58,308 nucleotides of DNA from CAZFLM01 sp964519955 (GTDB lineage Bacteria > Armatimonadota > Chthonomonadetes > Chthonomonadales > CAJBBX01), in assembly GCA_964519955.1 (NCBI GenBank), contig CAZFLM010000039.1, positions 1 to 58,308 on the forward strand, written 5' to 3'. Position 1 is the first letter of the stretch, and every line of letters starts with the position of its first letter. The translations under genes were made by a program, and so were the position numbers. The notes below the pieces were generated by a model that saw only the letters and a list, made by a program, of their open reading frames with translations, was not told the origin of the DNA and searched no databases. Shown one piece after another: positions 44,668 to 52,825 of the stretch.

Positions 44668-45722
44668 GCTTCCGCCTTGGGTGCGGCCGCGTGCGACTGA
44701 CGCCAGTGCGAGAGCCCATCCTCGATGCCTCGCATCTGCCAGTCCTCGGCTTCCAGCACGTGCCGGCACACCTCGCTCACGGTCATCGCGCTCCCAGCCG
44801 TGTGCCTGGGGTCGGGCCGCCGGTCGAGATCGCCGTCGTTGAGCCCAATGAGCTGCCCAACCAGGTCGGCCCGGCGCATCAGCGCCTCCAAGAGCAGCCA
44901 CTGGTACCAGATGGCGGAGTAGGGCTCCCCGGAGACGGGGTCGGCGTCCTCCGTCGGCCCGGTCGGTCTCGACCGCCCGATCGCCGCGCGGATGGCGGAC
45001 AGGTGCTCCCGGTGGTCGCGGCTGTGGCGGCCCAACCGCTCCAGATAGTCACCCACCTGCAGGCCTTCCATCGACGCGTCGCGCGCCTCGTACAGCTCAT
45101 CGGGGAATGCCGGCGCAAGATCGTCAATGCGCTCCAGTCGGTCGATCAGGCTGACCATCAGCTCCCGCACCAACTCCCATGTCGCAGCGCGGGGTGCGCG
45201 TCCGGCCGCGACGGGTTCCCCATGGGCGTCGGGAGCGTCTTCCGCTGCCGGCCACAGGTTGTCGCCAGGATCGCCCGGGAACGCGTCGAAGCCCCATTGC
45301 CTGAGGGCCAGCACGATACGCCCGCGGTGGTGGACCTCGTGCTCCGTCAGGTACAGCACACGGTCGCGTCCCGTCCACTCTTCGCCTGGATCTGTCCCGG
45401 AGTAGCGCATGGCCATGGGCGCTCCTGCCCTGGCCCGGAAGAAGCGCAGGACGCGGTCGCGTGACGCCGCCAGCCCCTCCGCCACGCCCGACCGCGACCC
45501 GGCATAGCGAGGGGGCCAACTCCACTCGCCGCCGTCCTTCAGCACGTGGGTCATCCACCAGTCCGGCCCATCCGCGATGTGGACCAACTGCCACAGCACG
45601 GAGGTCTCTTCACCGTCCGGCACGCGCGCCAGCAGTTCGTCCGGGATGCGCTCGAGCATCTCGATCGTCCGGTTGCGGACACGGGCGAATCGATCCAGGA
45701 TGCATCGGTCGGCATCGTTCAT
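44664..45722 (-). CDS. Tandem DinB-fold protein
   Basis: 352 residues, again two DinB domains. The first has LLARVPDGEETSVLWQLVHIADGPDWW and LTEHEVHHRGRIVLALRQWG with the typical HEVHHRG metal-site helix. The second has LIDRLERIDDLAPAFPDELYEA and LERLGRHSRDHREHL. The stop codon is formed by the 81-bp element. It lies 28 bp downstream of the single-domain DinB gene on the same strand, so these are probably cotranscribed. Confidence 0.85.
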   Translation of the reverse strand: MNDADRCILDRFARVRNRTIEMLERIPDELLARVPDGEETSVLWQLVHIADGPDWWMTHVLKDGGEWSWPPRYAGSRSGVAEGLAASRDRVLRFFRARAGAPMAMRYSGTDPGEEWTGRDRVLYLTEHEVHHRGRIVLALRQWGFDAFPGDPGDNLWPAAEDAPDAHGEPVAAGRAPRAATWELVRELMVSLIDRLERIDDLAPAFPDELYEARDASMEGLQVGDYLERLGRHSRDHREHLSAIRAAIGRSRPTGPTEDADPVSGEPYSAIWYQWLLLEALMRRADLVGQLIGLNDGDLDRRPDPRHTAGSAMTVSEVCRHVLEAEDWQMRGIEDGLSHWRQSHAAAPKAEA

Positions 45723-45750
45723 ACTTCGCCCCCAATCGCACGCCGCGCCG

Positions 45751-46194
45751 TCAGTGCCACTTCATCGGCGGCATGCGGCGCTCTCGCAGCGTGGAGATGA
45801 GCTGCCCCACGTGGTGCTGTAGGTGCCGCAGGTTGTAGATCCAGTGCTCGAGCAGCGCGGCCCGCCCCTTGCTGGCATCGAGCAGTTGCTCGTCGGTCGT
45901 GCCGTCCAGCGCGGTTGCGATCTGGCCGGCGGTCTCGTCCAGGTAGGCGAGCATCTCTGGGCGCGAGCGGTAGGCGGCTTCAGGGGTGGCGCCCCTCGCG
46001 ACGGGGTGAGCCCCGAGGACGGGCCTGCAGTACCGCCCGGCCCACATGATGGCGTGGTGCGCACGGCGAGCGGGTACCTGGTCCCTCGTGACGCCCGTGT
46101 ACCATTGGTCGTCGGGTATCCGCTCGATGATGTCGCGCAGCCCGGCGAAGGCGCCGCGGAACTGCCCGGCCAACGCCTGGCCGATCGGTGACAT
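45751..46194 (-). CDS. DinB-fold protein
   Basis: 147 residues, a single DinB bundle: RGAFAGLRDIIERIPDDQWY, RAHHAIMWAGRYCRPVLG and the C-terminal LEHWIYNLRHLQHHVGQLI, which carries the HxxxH helix. CACGGAGGGG precedes ATG 46194. It is the shortest of three adjacent paralogues and represents one domain of the larger two. Confidence 0.85.
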   Translation of the reverse strand: MSPIGQALAGQFRGAFAGLRDIIERIPDDQWYTGVTRDQVPARRAHHAIMWAGRYCRPVLGAHPVARGATPEAAYRSRPEMLAYLDETAGQIATALDGTTDEQLLDASKGRAALLEHWIYNLRHLQHHVGQLISTLRERRMPPMKWH

Positions 46195-46215
46195 GATCCC
46201 CTCCGTGGGCGGCGC

Positions 46216-47124
46216 CTACCCCATCGCGACCAGCGCTTGCTCGATGCGCTCGACGCACGCCCCCTCGCGCTCCGCGGCCTCCGCGAGCATGCTCACCTTC
46301 CGTGCTCCCTCCAACTCCTTGTCGCTGCACTGGTTGAGCAGATCGGCGATGGCGGCATAGCTAGAGGCAAGCGCCTCGACGTCGCACGAGGCTGGCAGCA
46401 GCGCCCCGATCTCGCGGACGTAGTCGGCGGCCCGGGCGCGGCACTCGGCCCATACCACCGCGTTCCACCAGTTGCCGTGCCCGCCGCCGTCGCCCGCCTG
46501 CACGGCTGCCGACCAGGCTGCATACGCGCCCGGGCCCATGGCATACGGTTCGCGCGTGTGCGCCGTGGGGTTGCGCCAGAGGTCGACTGCGTACCACAGG
46601 CTGTCGAGCACGGCCTTGCGCGGCTCCGCCGGCTCACAGCGGCGCAGCACCAGGAAGTCCATGTGGATCCCGTCGCCGAGCTCGTCCCATGTGCCGAACG
46701 TGAGGCGCTTCGGCGGGAAGTCGTTGCACGCCCACGGCTGGGCGCTCAGGAATCCGGTGTCGTCGTACCCGGTGATGAGCTGGTTCTCCATGTTGACGAG
46801 CGCGCACGGCACGCCGGCATCAAGCGCGGCCCGCAGCTTCGCCTCGGCGGCAGCCCGCTCCTCACTGGTGCTCTCTGCCATGAAGAAGCCGAGGAACTCC
46901 ACGCGCAGCCCGACGTTCGCCGCCAGGCCATGCACCTCGCCGGTGTTCCAGCAGTAGGGGCCGCTCGGGCAGAGCTGGTTGTGGATGTTGAGTACGAACG
47001 CGTGCCCGCTAGCGCCGTAGAGCACGGCATCGGAGACGGCCAAGCCGTGGTAGTCGAGAGCGCCGCGCATCGCGCCCATCATGGTGCAGTTGAACGGGGC
47101 TTGCTTGAGGTCCTGGAGTTGCAT
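46216..47124 (-). CDS. BtrH N-terminal-domain-like protein (papain-like fold)
   Basis: 302 residues from ATG 47124 with AAGGAGCGTG upstream. The N-terminal half has the pattern of BtrH/C39-like proteins: FNCTMMGAMRGALDYHG with a Cys near the start of the first helix, VLYGASGHAFVLNIH with a conserved His, and PCALVNMENQLITGYDD. BtrH transfers an acyl group from carrier protein during butirosin synthesis; standalone homologues are mostly uncharacterised. The C-terminal 130 residues are helical. No carrier-protein gene is nearby, so a peptidase-like or transferase role stays open. Confidence 0.7.
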   Translation of the reverse strand: MQLQDLKQAPFNCTMMGAMRGALDYHGLAVSDAVLYGASGHAFVLNIHNQLCPSGPYCWNTGEVHGLAANVGLRVEFLGFFMAESTSEERAAAEAKLRAALDAGVPCALVNMENQLITGYDDTGFLSAQPWACNDFPPKRLTFGTWDELGDGIHMDFLVLRRCEPAEPRKAVLDSLWYAVDLWRNPTAHTREPYAMGPGAYAAWSAAVQAGDGGGHGNWWNAVVWAECRARAADYVREIGALLPASCDVEALASSYAAIADLLNQCSDKELEGARKVSMLAEAAEREGACVERIEQALVAMG

Positions 47125-47148
47125 GTCACGCTCCTTGGCGATGCTGCG

Positions 47149-47601
47149 TCACTCCGATGGCTTGTAGATGGACGGATCGTCCAGACTGCCGGCGAAGAGG
47201 TCGATCTCCTTGCCGTTGTCGTTCTCCCAGTAGAGGGGCCCGCCGCACTTCCGGCAGAAGTGCCAGGTTCCGTGGCAGTCGCACTTCTCGCCGGTCTTCG
47301 CGCGATAGGCGGCCGGCTTCCCGGAGGTCACCTTGAAGCCCGCGCGCGCCACCGTGACGTAGGTAGGCTTGAGGGAGCCCGACGCCCGCTGGCAGTCGCG
47401 GCAATCGCACGGACCGCACCGCACAACGGGCCCGCGGGCCCGGTAAGCAACCGCGCCGCAGTGACAGCGCCCGACGATGCTCACCGGCGATGGCGCCGAA
47501 ACATCCTGCGCAGCGGCGGCACGCAGCCCACCCGCGGGTGCCCCTGCGCTGAGTGCAAGCACAACAAGGCACACTAGATCCAGTACACGCTTGCAGGCCA
47601 T
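47149..47601 (-). CDS. GFA-fold (CENP-V/glutathione-dependent) zinc protein with signal peptide
   Basis: 150 residues from ATG 47601, preceded by a near-perfect AAGGAGG. Residues 1-32 look like a signal peptide (LVCLVVLALSAGAPAGGLRA). The GFA domain follows with its cysteine set: GRCHCGAVAYRARG, CGPCDCRDCQRASG and WHFCRKCGGPLYWEND. The family binds zinc and is named after a glutathione-formaldehyde activity, but most members are uncharacterised and cytosolic. Export is unusual here. Confidence 0.85.
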   Translation of the reverse strand: MACKRVLDLVCLVVLALSAGAPAGGLRAAAAQDVSAPSPVSIVGRCHCGAVAYRARGPVVRCGPCDCRDCQRASGSLKPTYVTVARAGFKVTSGKPAAYRAKTGEKCDCHGTWHFCRKCGGPLYWENDNGKEIDLFAGSLDDPSIYKPSE

Positions 47602-47924
47602 GGATTCCTCCTTGGGGCGATGCTCTGGAGCGCTGAGGCGGTACCAGGCGGGAGCCCTCGCGACAAATACCATCATATCACCCGACTACCTCCCTGGCAA
47701 GGGTCGCCGACACGGAAATGTAGAAATATTTCGGGCTGTCTTTGTTGTCTACTCGGTGCCGAGCGCTGGCGCAGAGAGGCCCCTTCCCACAACGCGGTGC
47801 GCTCCATTTGCACGCGAAGCGCCGGACCGCGGGTACACTCTCTGCGAGTTGACATGGGCGCGCACCTCCCGGACCGCGGCGGACCAGCGTTCTGAGGTCA
47901 ACGATAGCGGCAAAGGAGATACCT
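47602..47924. other. Divergent intergenic region
   Basis: 323 bp between the divergently transcribed GFA-fold gene and the small basic protein gene. It must contain both promoters. A TTGACA box occurs near 47850, but no matching -10 hexamer at the right distance could be assigned. It includes an AT-richer segment (gaaatgtagaaatatttcgg near 47720), which is exceptional for this window and contains the short inverted repeat gaaatntngaaatatttc. Confidence 0.4.
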
Positions 47925-48077
47925 ATGGCATGCAGAGATAGGGGTAAGCACAAGTCGCGCCACCACACCAACGCGAAGAGGGCCTCAGGCGCCATCACCC
48001 CGCGCTCGGAGTACACCAAGCCCGAAGCGCCCGCGACCCCCAACACGGCGAGCGGCAGCGAGGCGGCGGCGAAGTAG
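47925..48077 (+). CDS. Small basic 50-residue protein
   Basis: MACRDRGKHKSRHHTNAKRA opens a 50-residue product that is strongly basic for its first 20 residues, then Thr/Pro/Ala-rich. AAAGGAGATACC gives an almost ideal ribosome-binding site directly before ATG 47925, the strongest evidence that it is translated. It stands alone between the GFA-fold gene and glnS and is followed at 55 bp by a strong hairpin. The basic N-terminus suggests RNA or ribosome binding, which is inference. Confidence 0.6.
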   Translation: MACRDRGKHKSRHHTNAKRASGAITPRSEYTKPEAPATPNTASGSEAAAK

Positions 48078-48131
48078 GCTAGCCCCGGCAGGGCCGCAGG
48101 CACGTTGCGGCCATCCGAGGCGGGATTGCTT

Positions 48132-48170
48132 GAAGCAGAGGGGTCGGCCATTGGCCGGCCCCTCTGCTTC
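48132..48170 (+). terminator. Strong hairpin between the small gene and glnS
   Basis: The arms run inward from GAAGCAGAGGGG and CCCCTCTGCTTC, with further pairing (CGGCC/GGCCG) and a three-base loop, giving an almost perfect 17-18 bp stem. No T-tract follows. It probably ends transcription of the small basic gene or protects its mRNA end. Confidence 0.7.
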
Positions 48171-48274
48171 TGTCCGCCGCATGGGCCGATGCTCCGGCGG
48201 TATACTCCTTCCATTGCACGCCTGCCATAGCAGGCCGACCACGCCGCCAGCCAGAGCGGACAAGCGAGGATGCC

Positions 48275-50002
48275 ATGAGCGACACACACGGGGCCCAAGG
48301 AAGCGCTGCGCCATCTGAGCCGAACGCGGAGCGTCGCGAGCAGCAGACCGACTACATCCGCGAGGCCGTCAAGGAAGACCTGCGAAACGGACGGTTCGAC
48401 CGCGTCCACACCCGGTTCCCACCGGAGCCGAACGCCTATCTGCACGTCGGACACGCCAAGGCGATCTGGATCGACTACGGCATCGCACAGGAGTTCGGCG
48501 GCAAGTTCAACCTGCGCTTCGACGACACGAACCCCACCAAGGAAGAGCAGGAGTTCGTCGACGCGATCATCGAGGACGTGCGGTGGCTCGGCGCGGACTG
48601 GGAGGACCGCCTCTTCTTCGCGTCGGATTACTTCGAGCAGATGTACGAGTGGGCCGTCGACCTGATCCGCAAGGGCAAGGCCTACGTGTGCGACCTGTCG
48701 CCCGAGGACGTGAGCGCGACGCGCGGCACCCTCACCTCGCCAGGCACCAACAGCCCGTACCGAGACCGCAGCGTGGAGGAGAACCTCGACCTGTTCGCGC
48801 GCATGCGGGCTGGCGAGTTCCCCGACGGCGCCCGCACCCTGCGCGCCAAGATCGACATGGCCTCGCCGAACATGCTGCTGCGCGACCCGGTGATGTACCG
48901 CATCCTGCACTCGGAGCACCACCGCCAGGGCGACAAGTGGTGCCTCTACCCGATGTACGACTGGGCGCACGGCCTGGAGGACTCGATCGAGGGCGTCACG
49001 CATTCGCTCTGCTCGCTGGAGTACGAGATCCACCGTCCCCTGTACGACTGGTTCCTCGACGAACTGGGCATCTACCACCCGCGGCAGATCGAGTTCGGGC
49101 GCCTCGGCCTCACCCACAACGTGATGAGCAAGCGCCGCTTCATCGAGCTGGTGAATGCCGGCCACGTGAGCGGCTATGACGACCCGCGCCTGCCCACCCT
49201 CGCCGGAGTGCGCCGCCGCGGCTTCACGCCGGAGGCCATCCGCGAGTTCTGCCGCCGCATCGGCGTGGGCGGCAAGGCCGACGTGGAGGTTGACCCGTTC
49301 CAGCTCGAGGACTGCGTGCGCGAGGACCTGAACCGCCGCGCCCCGAGGGCGATGGCAGTCCTCGACCCCATCAAGGTTGTCCTGACGAACTACCCGGAGG
49401 GGCAGACCGAGGAGTTGGACGTCATCAACAACCCGGAGGACCCGGACGCCGGCACGCGCAAGGTGCCCTTCTCCCGCGAGCTGTACATCGAGCGTGACGA
49501 CTTCCGCGAGGTGCCGCCGCCGAAGTTCTTCCGCCTCTCGCCCGGCCGCGAGGTGCGCCTGCGCAACGCCTACCTGGTCACCTGCACCGACGTGGTGAAG
49601 GACGCCGATGGCAGCGTGACGGAGGTCCACTGCACCTACGACCCCGCCACCCGCGGCGGCGACGCTCCGGACGGACGCCGCGTCAAGGCCACCCTCCACT
49701 GGGTGAGCGCGCCGACCGCCGTGCCCGCCGAGGTGCGCCTGTACGACCACCTCTTCCTGAAGCCGGACCCGGACGACGTGGCCGAGGGTCAGGACTACAC
49801 CGCGAACCTGAACCCCGACTCGCTGCGGGTGGTCCAGGGCCTCATCGAGCCCAGCATCGCCGGCGCCCCGGCCGGCACGCGCTACCAGTTCGAGCGCCTC
49901 GGCTACTTCTGCGCCGACCCGGACACGGCCCCCGGCCAGCCGGTCTTCAACCGCACGGTGACGCTGCGGGATAGCTGGGCGAAGGTGGCGAAGGGCGGAT
50001 AA
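48275..50002 (+). CDS. glnS: Glutaminyl-tRNA synthetase
   Basis: 575 residues, close to the usual 550-560 for bacterial GlnRS. Class I signatures are present: PPEPNAYLHVGHAKA with HVGH at 57-60, and the KMSKS-equivalent VMSKRRF. GlnRS-type landmarks are also present: FDDTNPTKEEQEFVD, YPMYDWAHGLEDSIEGVTHS and the C-terminal beta-barrel anticodon-binding domain (VLTNYPEGQTEELDVINNPE). It charges tRNA-Gln directly, so this organism need not rely only on the GatCAB route. A matching tRNA-Gln(CTG) gene lies 6 kb downstream. Its 3' end is duplicated at 50868. Confidence 0.97.
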   Translation: MSDTHGAQGSAAPSEPNAERREQQTDYIREAVKEDLRNGRFDRVHTRFPPEPNAYLHVGHAKAIWIDYGIAQEFGGKFNLRFDDTNPTKEEQEFVDAIIEDVRWLGADWEDRLFFASDYFEQMYEWAVDLIRKGKAYVCDLSPEDVSATRGTLTSPGTNSPYRDRSVEENLDLFARMRAGEFPDGARTLRAKIDMASPNMLLRDPVMYRILHSEHHRQGDKWCLYPMYDWAHGLEDSIEGVTHSLCSLEYEIHRPLYDWFLDELGIYHPRQIEFGRLGLTHNVMSKRRFIELVNAGHVSGYDDPRLPTLAGVRRRGFTPEAIREFCRRIGVGGKADVEVDPFQLEDCVREDLNRRAPRAMAVLDPIKVVLTNYPEGQTEELDVINNPEDPDAGTRKVPFSRELYIERDDFREVPPPKFFRLSPGREVRLRNAYLVTCTDVVKDADGSVTEVHCTYDPATRGGDAPDGRRVKATLHWVSAPTAVPAEVRLYDHLFLKPDPDDVAEGQDYTANLNPDSLRVVQGLIEPSIAGAPAGTRYQFERLGYFCADPDTAPGQPVFNRTVTLRDSWAKVAKGG

Positions 50003-50051
50003 GGCGGGTCGAACGTCGAAAGTCGAAGGTCGAACGTGGGGCGGGCGGGCT
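49933..50051 (+). repeat. Direct repeat, left copy (glnS 3' end and flank)
   Basis: This spans the last 23 codons of glnS, its stop and about 50 bp beyond, including the heptad run gtcgaaN. It is about 90% identical to 50868-50979. The two copies bracket the two-gene HNH cassette. Confidence 0.85.
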
Positions 50052-50130
50052 CCAGCGTGGGTGCTGGGCCACCAGCCCACCCCTCGCGCTCCCGTCGCCG
50101 CTTTGGTATAGTGGTAGCAAGGAGACGCAC

Positions 50131-50385
50131 ATGGCAGCAGCCAGGGCCTACGAGGAAGTGGTCGACTTCATTGCGGCGGGATCGAGCACCCAGCAGGTGG
50201 CCGACTTCCGCCCGTCGCCCGATACGCAGGCGCGAGTGCGCTTCCTGGTGGAGCGGGAGAAAGACGCTGCGCTGACCGCCGCCGAGTCCGCTGAGCTGCA
50301 GAGCTACCTCCAACTGGAGCATATGATGCGGCTCGCCAAGGCCCGCGCCCGCCAGCGCCTGGGCAGCGACCGGGCAGAAGCGTGA
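50131..50385 (+). CDS. Small HNH-partner protein (antitoxin-like)
   Basis: 84 residues from ATG 50131 (GGAGACGCAC upstream): AYEEVVDFIAAGSSTQQVADF, then FRPSPDTQARVRFLVEREKD and QLEHMMRLAKARARQRL. I recognise this as a small family often encoded directly before an HNH endonuclease in cyanobacteria and Chloroflexota. Its role is unproven; a controlling or antitoxin-like partner is plausible. Its stop overlaps the HNH start by 4 bp. Confidence 0.75.
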   Translation: MAAARAYEEVVDFIAAGSSTQQVADFRPSPDTQARVRFLVEREKDAALTAAESAELQSYLQLEHMMRLAKARARQRLGSDRAEA

Positions 50386-50837
50386 GGGCGGTGCAAGTCG
50401 GCGCCGAACTACGGCGTCTGGTCATAGCGCGCGCCGAGCACCTCTGTGAGTACTGCCTCATCCACCACGACGACACCTTCTTTGGCTGCGAGGTTGACCA
50501 CATCATCGGTCGCCAGCACGGCGGCACCACCGAGCAATCGAACCTCGCTTTGGCCTGTCTCTACTGCAATCGGAACAAGGGCAGCAACATCGCGTCGATA
50601 GCGCCAGGGACCGATCGGTTGGTGCGCCTTTTCAACCCGAGGCTCGAGCGATGGTGCGAGCACTTCGGGCTCGGGCGGGACGGGGCAACGATCACCACCC
50701 AGACCGACGTCGCGGAGGCCACGGTGCGCATCCTCGGCATGAACGATGCCGATCGGCTGATCGAGCGGGACATGCTCCGCTGTGCGGGACGGTACCCATC
50801 GCCGCCTGCCCTCCAGCGCATGCTCGCTCGCCGGTAA
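50382..50837 (+). CDS. HNH endonuclease (McrA-like)
   Basis: 151 residues from GTG 50382 (GTGA overlap). An HNH/zinc motif is clear: CEYCLIHHDD, CEVDHIIGRQHGG, SNLALACLYCNRNKG, giving a beta-beta-alpha metal site with two CxxC-type pairs. Such nucleases cut DNA in restriction, homing or phage packaging. No methyltransferase or recombinase is adjacent. Together with the preceding 84-residue gene it forms a cassette lying between direct repeats of the glnS 3' end. Confidence 0.88.
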   Translation: MRAVQVGAELRRLVIARAEHLCEYCLIHHDDTFFGCEVDHIIGRQHGGTTEQSNLALACLYCNRNKGSNIASIAPGTDRLVRLFNPRLERWCEHFGLGRDGATITTQTDVAEATVRILGMNDADRLIERDMLRCAGRYPSPPALQRMLARR

Positions 50838-50867
50838 GGCGCGCCGGCCGATGATCGCCTGATCTCG

Positions 50868-50979
50868 CCGGCAAGCCGGTCTTCAACCGCACCGTGACGC
50901 TGCGGGATAGCTGGGCGAAGGTGGCGAAGGGCGGGTAGGCGGGTCGGAAGTCGAAGGTCGAACGTGGGGCGGGCGGGGT
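50868..50979 (+). repeat. Direct repeat, right copy (glnS 3'-end remnant)
   Basis: This repeats the end of the GlnRS coding sequence (the codons for PVFNRTVTLRDSWAKVAKGG can be read), then a TAG stop, a shortened run of gtcgaaN heptads, and the same GC-rich tail. It has no start codon or upstream glnS sequence, so it is a non-coding remnant. Confidence 0.85.
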
Positions 50980-51092
50980 CCGGTAGGCTGCGGAGCCCGC
51001 CCGCCTTGCTTGACTCGCGGCGGTTGGCGGCCTATGATGGTGGGCGTAGGCGATCGGTGCGTTGCGCACAACGTCGCTCGGAGACCACGTCC

Positions 51093-51515
51093 ATGGAGTT
51101 CGACCACTTCCTACAGGCCCAGGCGCCGATCTACGATCAGGTCCGACGCGAGTTGGCCACAGGGCGCAAGATCTCCCACTGGATGTGGTTCATCTTCCCG
51201 CAGCTTCGTGGGCTCGGACACAGCTCGACGGCGGCGTTCTACGCGCTCGACTCCGTGGAGGAGGCCCGACGCTACCTGGCGCACGAGGTGCTCGGTCCGC
51301 GGCTCCGTGAGTGCGCCGAGTTGGCCATGAACATCCGCGGGAGCACGGCTGAGGACGTCTTCGGCTACCCGGACTGGCTCAAGTTCCGATCCTCGATGAC
51401 GCTGTTCTCGCTGGCCTCGCCGCCAGGCAGCGTGTTCGCCCAGGCGCTGGACAAGTACTTCGCCGGCCAGCCAGACCAATGCACACTCGATCTGCTCGGC
51501 ATCGCAGGCGGCTGA
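51093..51515 (+). CDS. DUF1810 family protein
   Basis: 140 residues, the usual family length. ATG 51093 is chosen because GGAGACC lies just upstream and the domain begins at once (MEFDHFLQAQAPIYDQVRREL). Family landmarks are KISHWMWFIFPQLRGLGHS, STAAFYALDSVEEARRYL and DWLKFRSSMTLF. The function of DUF1810 is not established; it is a calpastatin-annotated helical domain. It sits directly after the glnS-end repeat. Confidence 0.88.
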   Translation: MEFDHFLQAQAPIYDQVRRELATGRKISHWMWFIFPQLRGLGHSSTAAFYALDSVEEARRYLAHEVLGPRLRECAELAMNIRGSTAEDVFGYPDWLKFRSSMTLFSLASPPGSVFAQALDKYFAGQPDQCTLDLLGIAGG

Positions 51516-51587
51516 GCGTCTCCGCCCGGCACGCGGGGGCTGTGCCCGCAATCACCGTACAGCCACTCCACGTCAAGGAGCGTCCCG

Positions 51588-52271
51588 ATGCGCCTGTTCT
51601 CTGTCGTCCTGGCCCTTGCCACGCTGGCGGCCGCGCCTGCCGGGTGCCGCCACACCCCCAACGCCATAGCCGCGGATGCGACCCAATCGCGCGCGGCGTC
51701 GGTCCCCACACCCGTCGCCAAGGGCAAGCTGGTTTCGGTCGGCGCCTTCCAGACCACCTCTGGAACCATGCTCGTCTCCGATCCAGGCTACCCGCTTGAG
51801 CACGGCAAGCCGGAGAGCTACCAGGCAGTCATCAGGCAGGCCAAGACCGGCGCCTGGCGCGCGGAGGCGCTCCTCTACAAGCCCGAGCCTGACGACGAGC
51901 GGTGCGCCGAACTGCGGGTCTTCCACCAATCGCATGCTCACAAGGGGCCCTGCGAGTGGGTCGCCCTGCGAACGGAGGTAGCGGTCGACTCCGGCCAGGC
52001 CGGCATCTTCGAGCTGGCACACTTCCACAAGGCGTCCGACGTGCCCCGCAACTACCGGTGGCACGATAAGGTGATCGACCCGACGGATCGGTGGTACTCG
52101 CTGTGCTGCGACGTCACGCTCAACGCCAACGCGGGCGTCATCCCCCATGGAGCAGTAGCCTCGTCGGGCTACGGCGACGGCGGTTACACGTGTCTGGTCT
52201 GCAAGAAGAGAGGCACGGTTCTGGGCATCCGGCTCGTGTTCATCTCGCAGGAGGACGAGAACGCGCAGTAG
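51588..52271 (+). CDS. Exported protein with DUF4241-like domain
   Basis: 227 residues from ATG 51588 with AAGGAGCG upstream. A signal peptide or lipobox-like N-terminus (LALATLAAAPAGC) is followed by a domain with VSVGAFQTTSGTMLVSDPGYP, VAVDSGQAGIFE and GAVASSGYGDGGY, matching what I recall of DUF4241. A C-terminal CLVCKK pair is present. Function unknown; probably membrane-anchored. Confidence 0.65.
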   Translation: MRLFSVVLALATLAAAPAGCRHTPNAIAADATQSRAASVPTPVAKGKLVSVGAFQTTSGTMLVSDPGYPLEHGKPESYQAVIRQAKTGAWRAEALLYKPEPDDERCAELRVFHQSHAHKGPCEWVALRTEVAVDSGQAGIFELAHFHKASDVPRNYRWHDKVIDPTDRWYSLCCDVTLNANAGVIPHGAVASSGYGDGGYTCLVCKKRGTVLGIRLVFISQEDENAQ

Positions 52272-52399
52272 GAAGGCCGAACTGTCGGGCAGCATAGCCG
52301 CTCTCGTCTTGATCGCATGCTGGCACGCACAGCCTGCCCGCCACGTACTGCTACCCATTGCCGGGTCGCCCCGCCGACCCACCGGTGGGAGGCAGCAGC

Positions 52400-52825
52400 A
52401 TGGCAGGCGACGATACTATCCGCATCGGGGCGCTGGAACTGCGCTTTCTGGTGGACGAGACGCAGGGAGTGGGCGATCTCGTCATGTTCGAGTTCGTCGT
52501 GCCGCCGGGAGCACGCGTGCCGGGCGCCCACTACCACCGCGTGGTCGACGAGGCGGTGTACGGGCTGGAAGGCGTGCTCACGGCATCCGTCGACGGGCAG
52601 GTGCATCCGGTCGGCCCCGGTGACACCCTGTTCATCCCGCGTGGGGCCGTGCACATCCACGAGAACCGGTCGCCGGAGACCGCTCGCGCCCTGGTGGTGC
52701 TGACACCGGGGTCCATCGGGCGGCCCTACTTCCGTGAGATCGCCGGCGAGGTGAACAAACCCGGCAAGCCCGACCCGGAGCGCATCGCGGAGATCATGCT
52801 CCGACATGGATTGGTGCCCGCATGA
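52400..52825 (+). CDS. Cupin-domain protein
   Basis: 141 residues from ATG 52400 (GGGAGGCAGC upstream). Cupin motif 1 is PGARVPGAHYHRVVDEAVYGLEG; motif 2 is VGPGDTLFIPRGAVHIHEN. His, Glu and a second His in the right places indicate a mononuclear metal site. Candidate roles range from dioxygenase to isomerase or sensor. Its stop overlaps the DUF1801 gene start by 4 bp. Confidence 0.88.
   Translation: MAGDDTIRIGALELRFLVDETQGVGDLVMFEFVVPPGARVPGAHYHRVVDEAVYGLEGVLTASVDGQVHPVGPGDTLFIPRGAVHIHENRSPETARALVVLTPGSIGRPYFREIAGEVNKPGKPDPERIAEIMLRHGLVPA

Noticed and set aside
47847..47880. TTGACA box as a promoter for the small basic gene
   Set aside because: No -10 hexamer at 16-19 bp spacing could be identified, so it is not listed as a promoter.
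47678..50080. 800-residue minus-strand frame opposite glnS
   Set aside because: Antisense shadow of a clear glnS coding sequence. Its C-terminal hydrophobic stretch overlaps the small plus-strand gene with the ideal ribosome-binding site.
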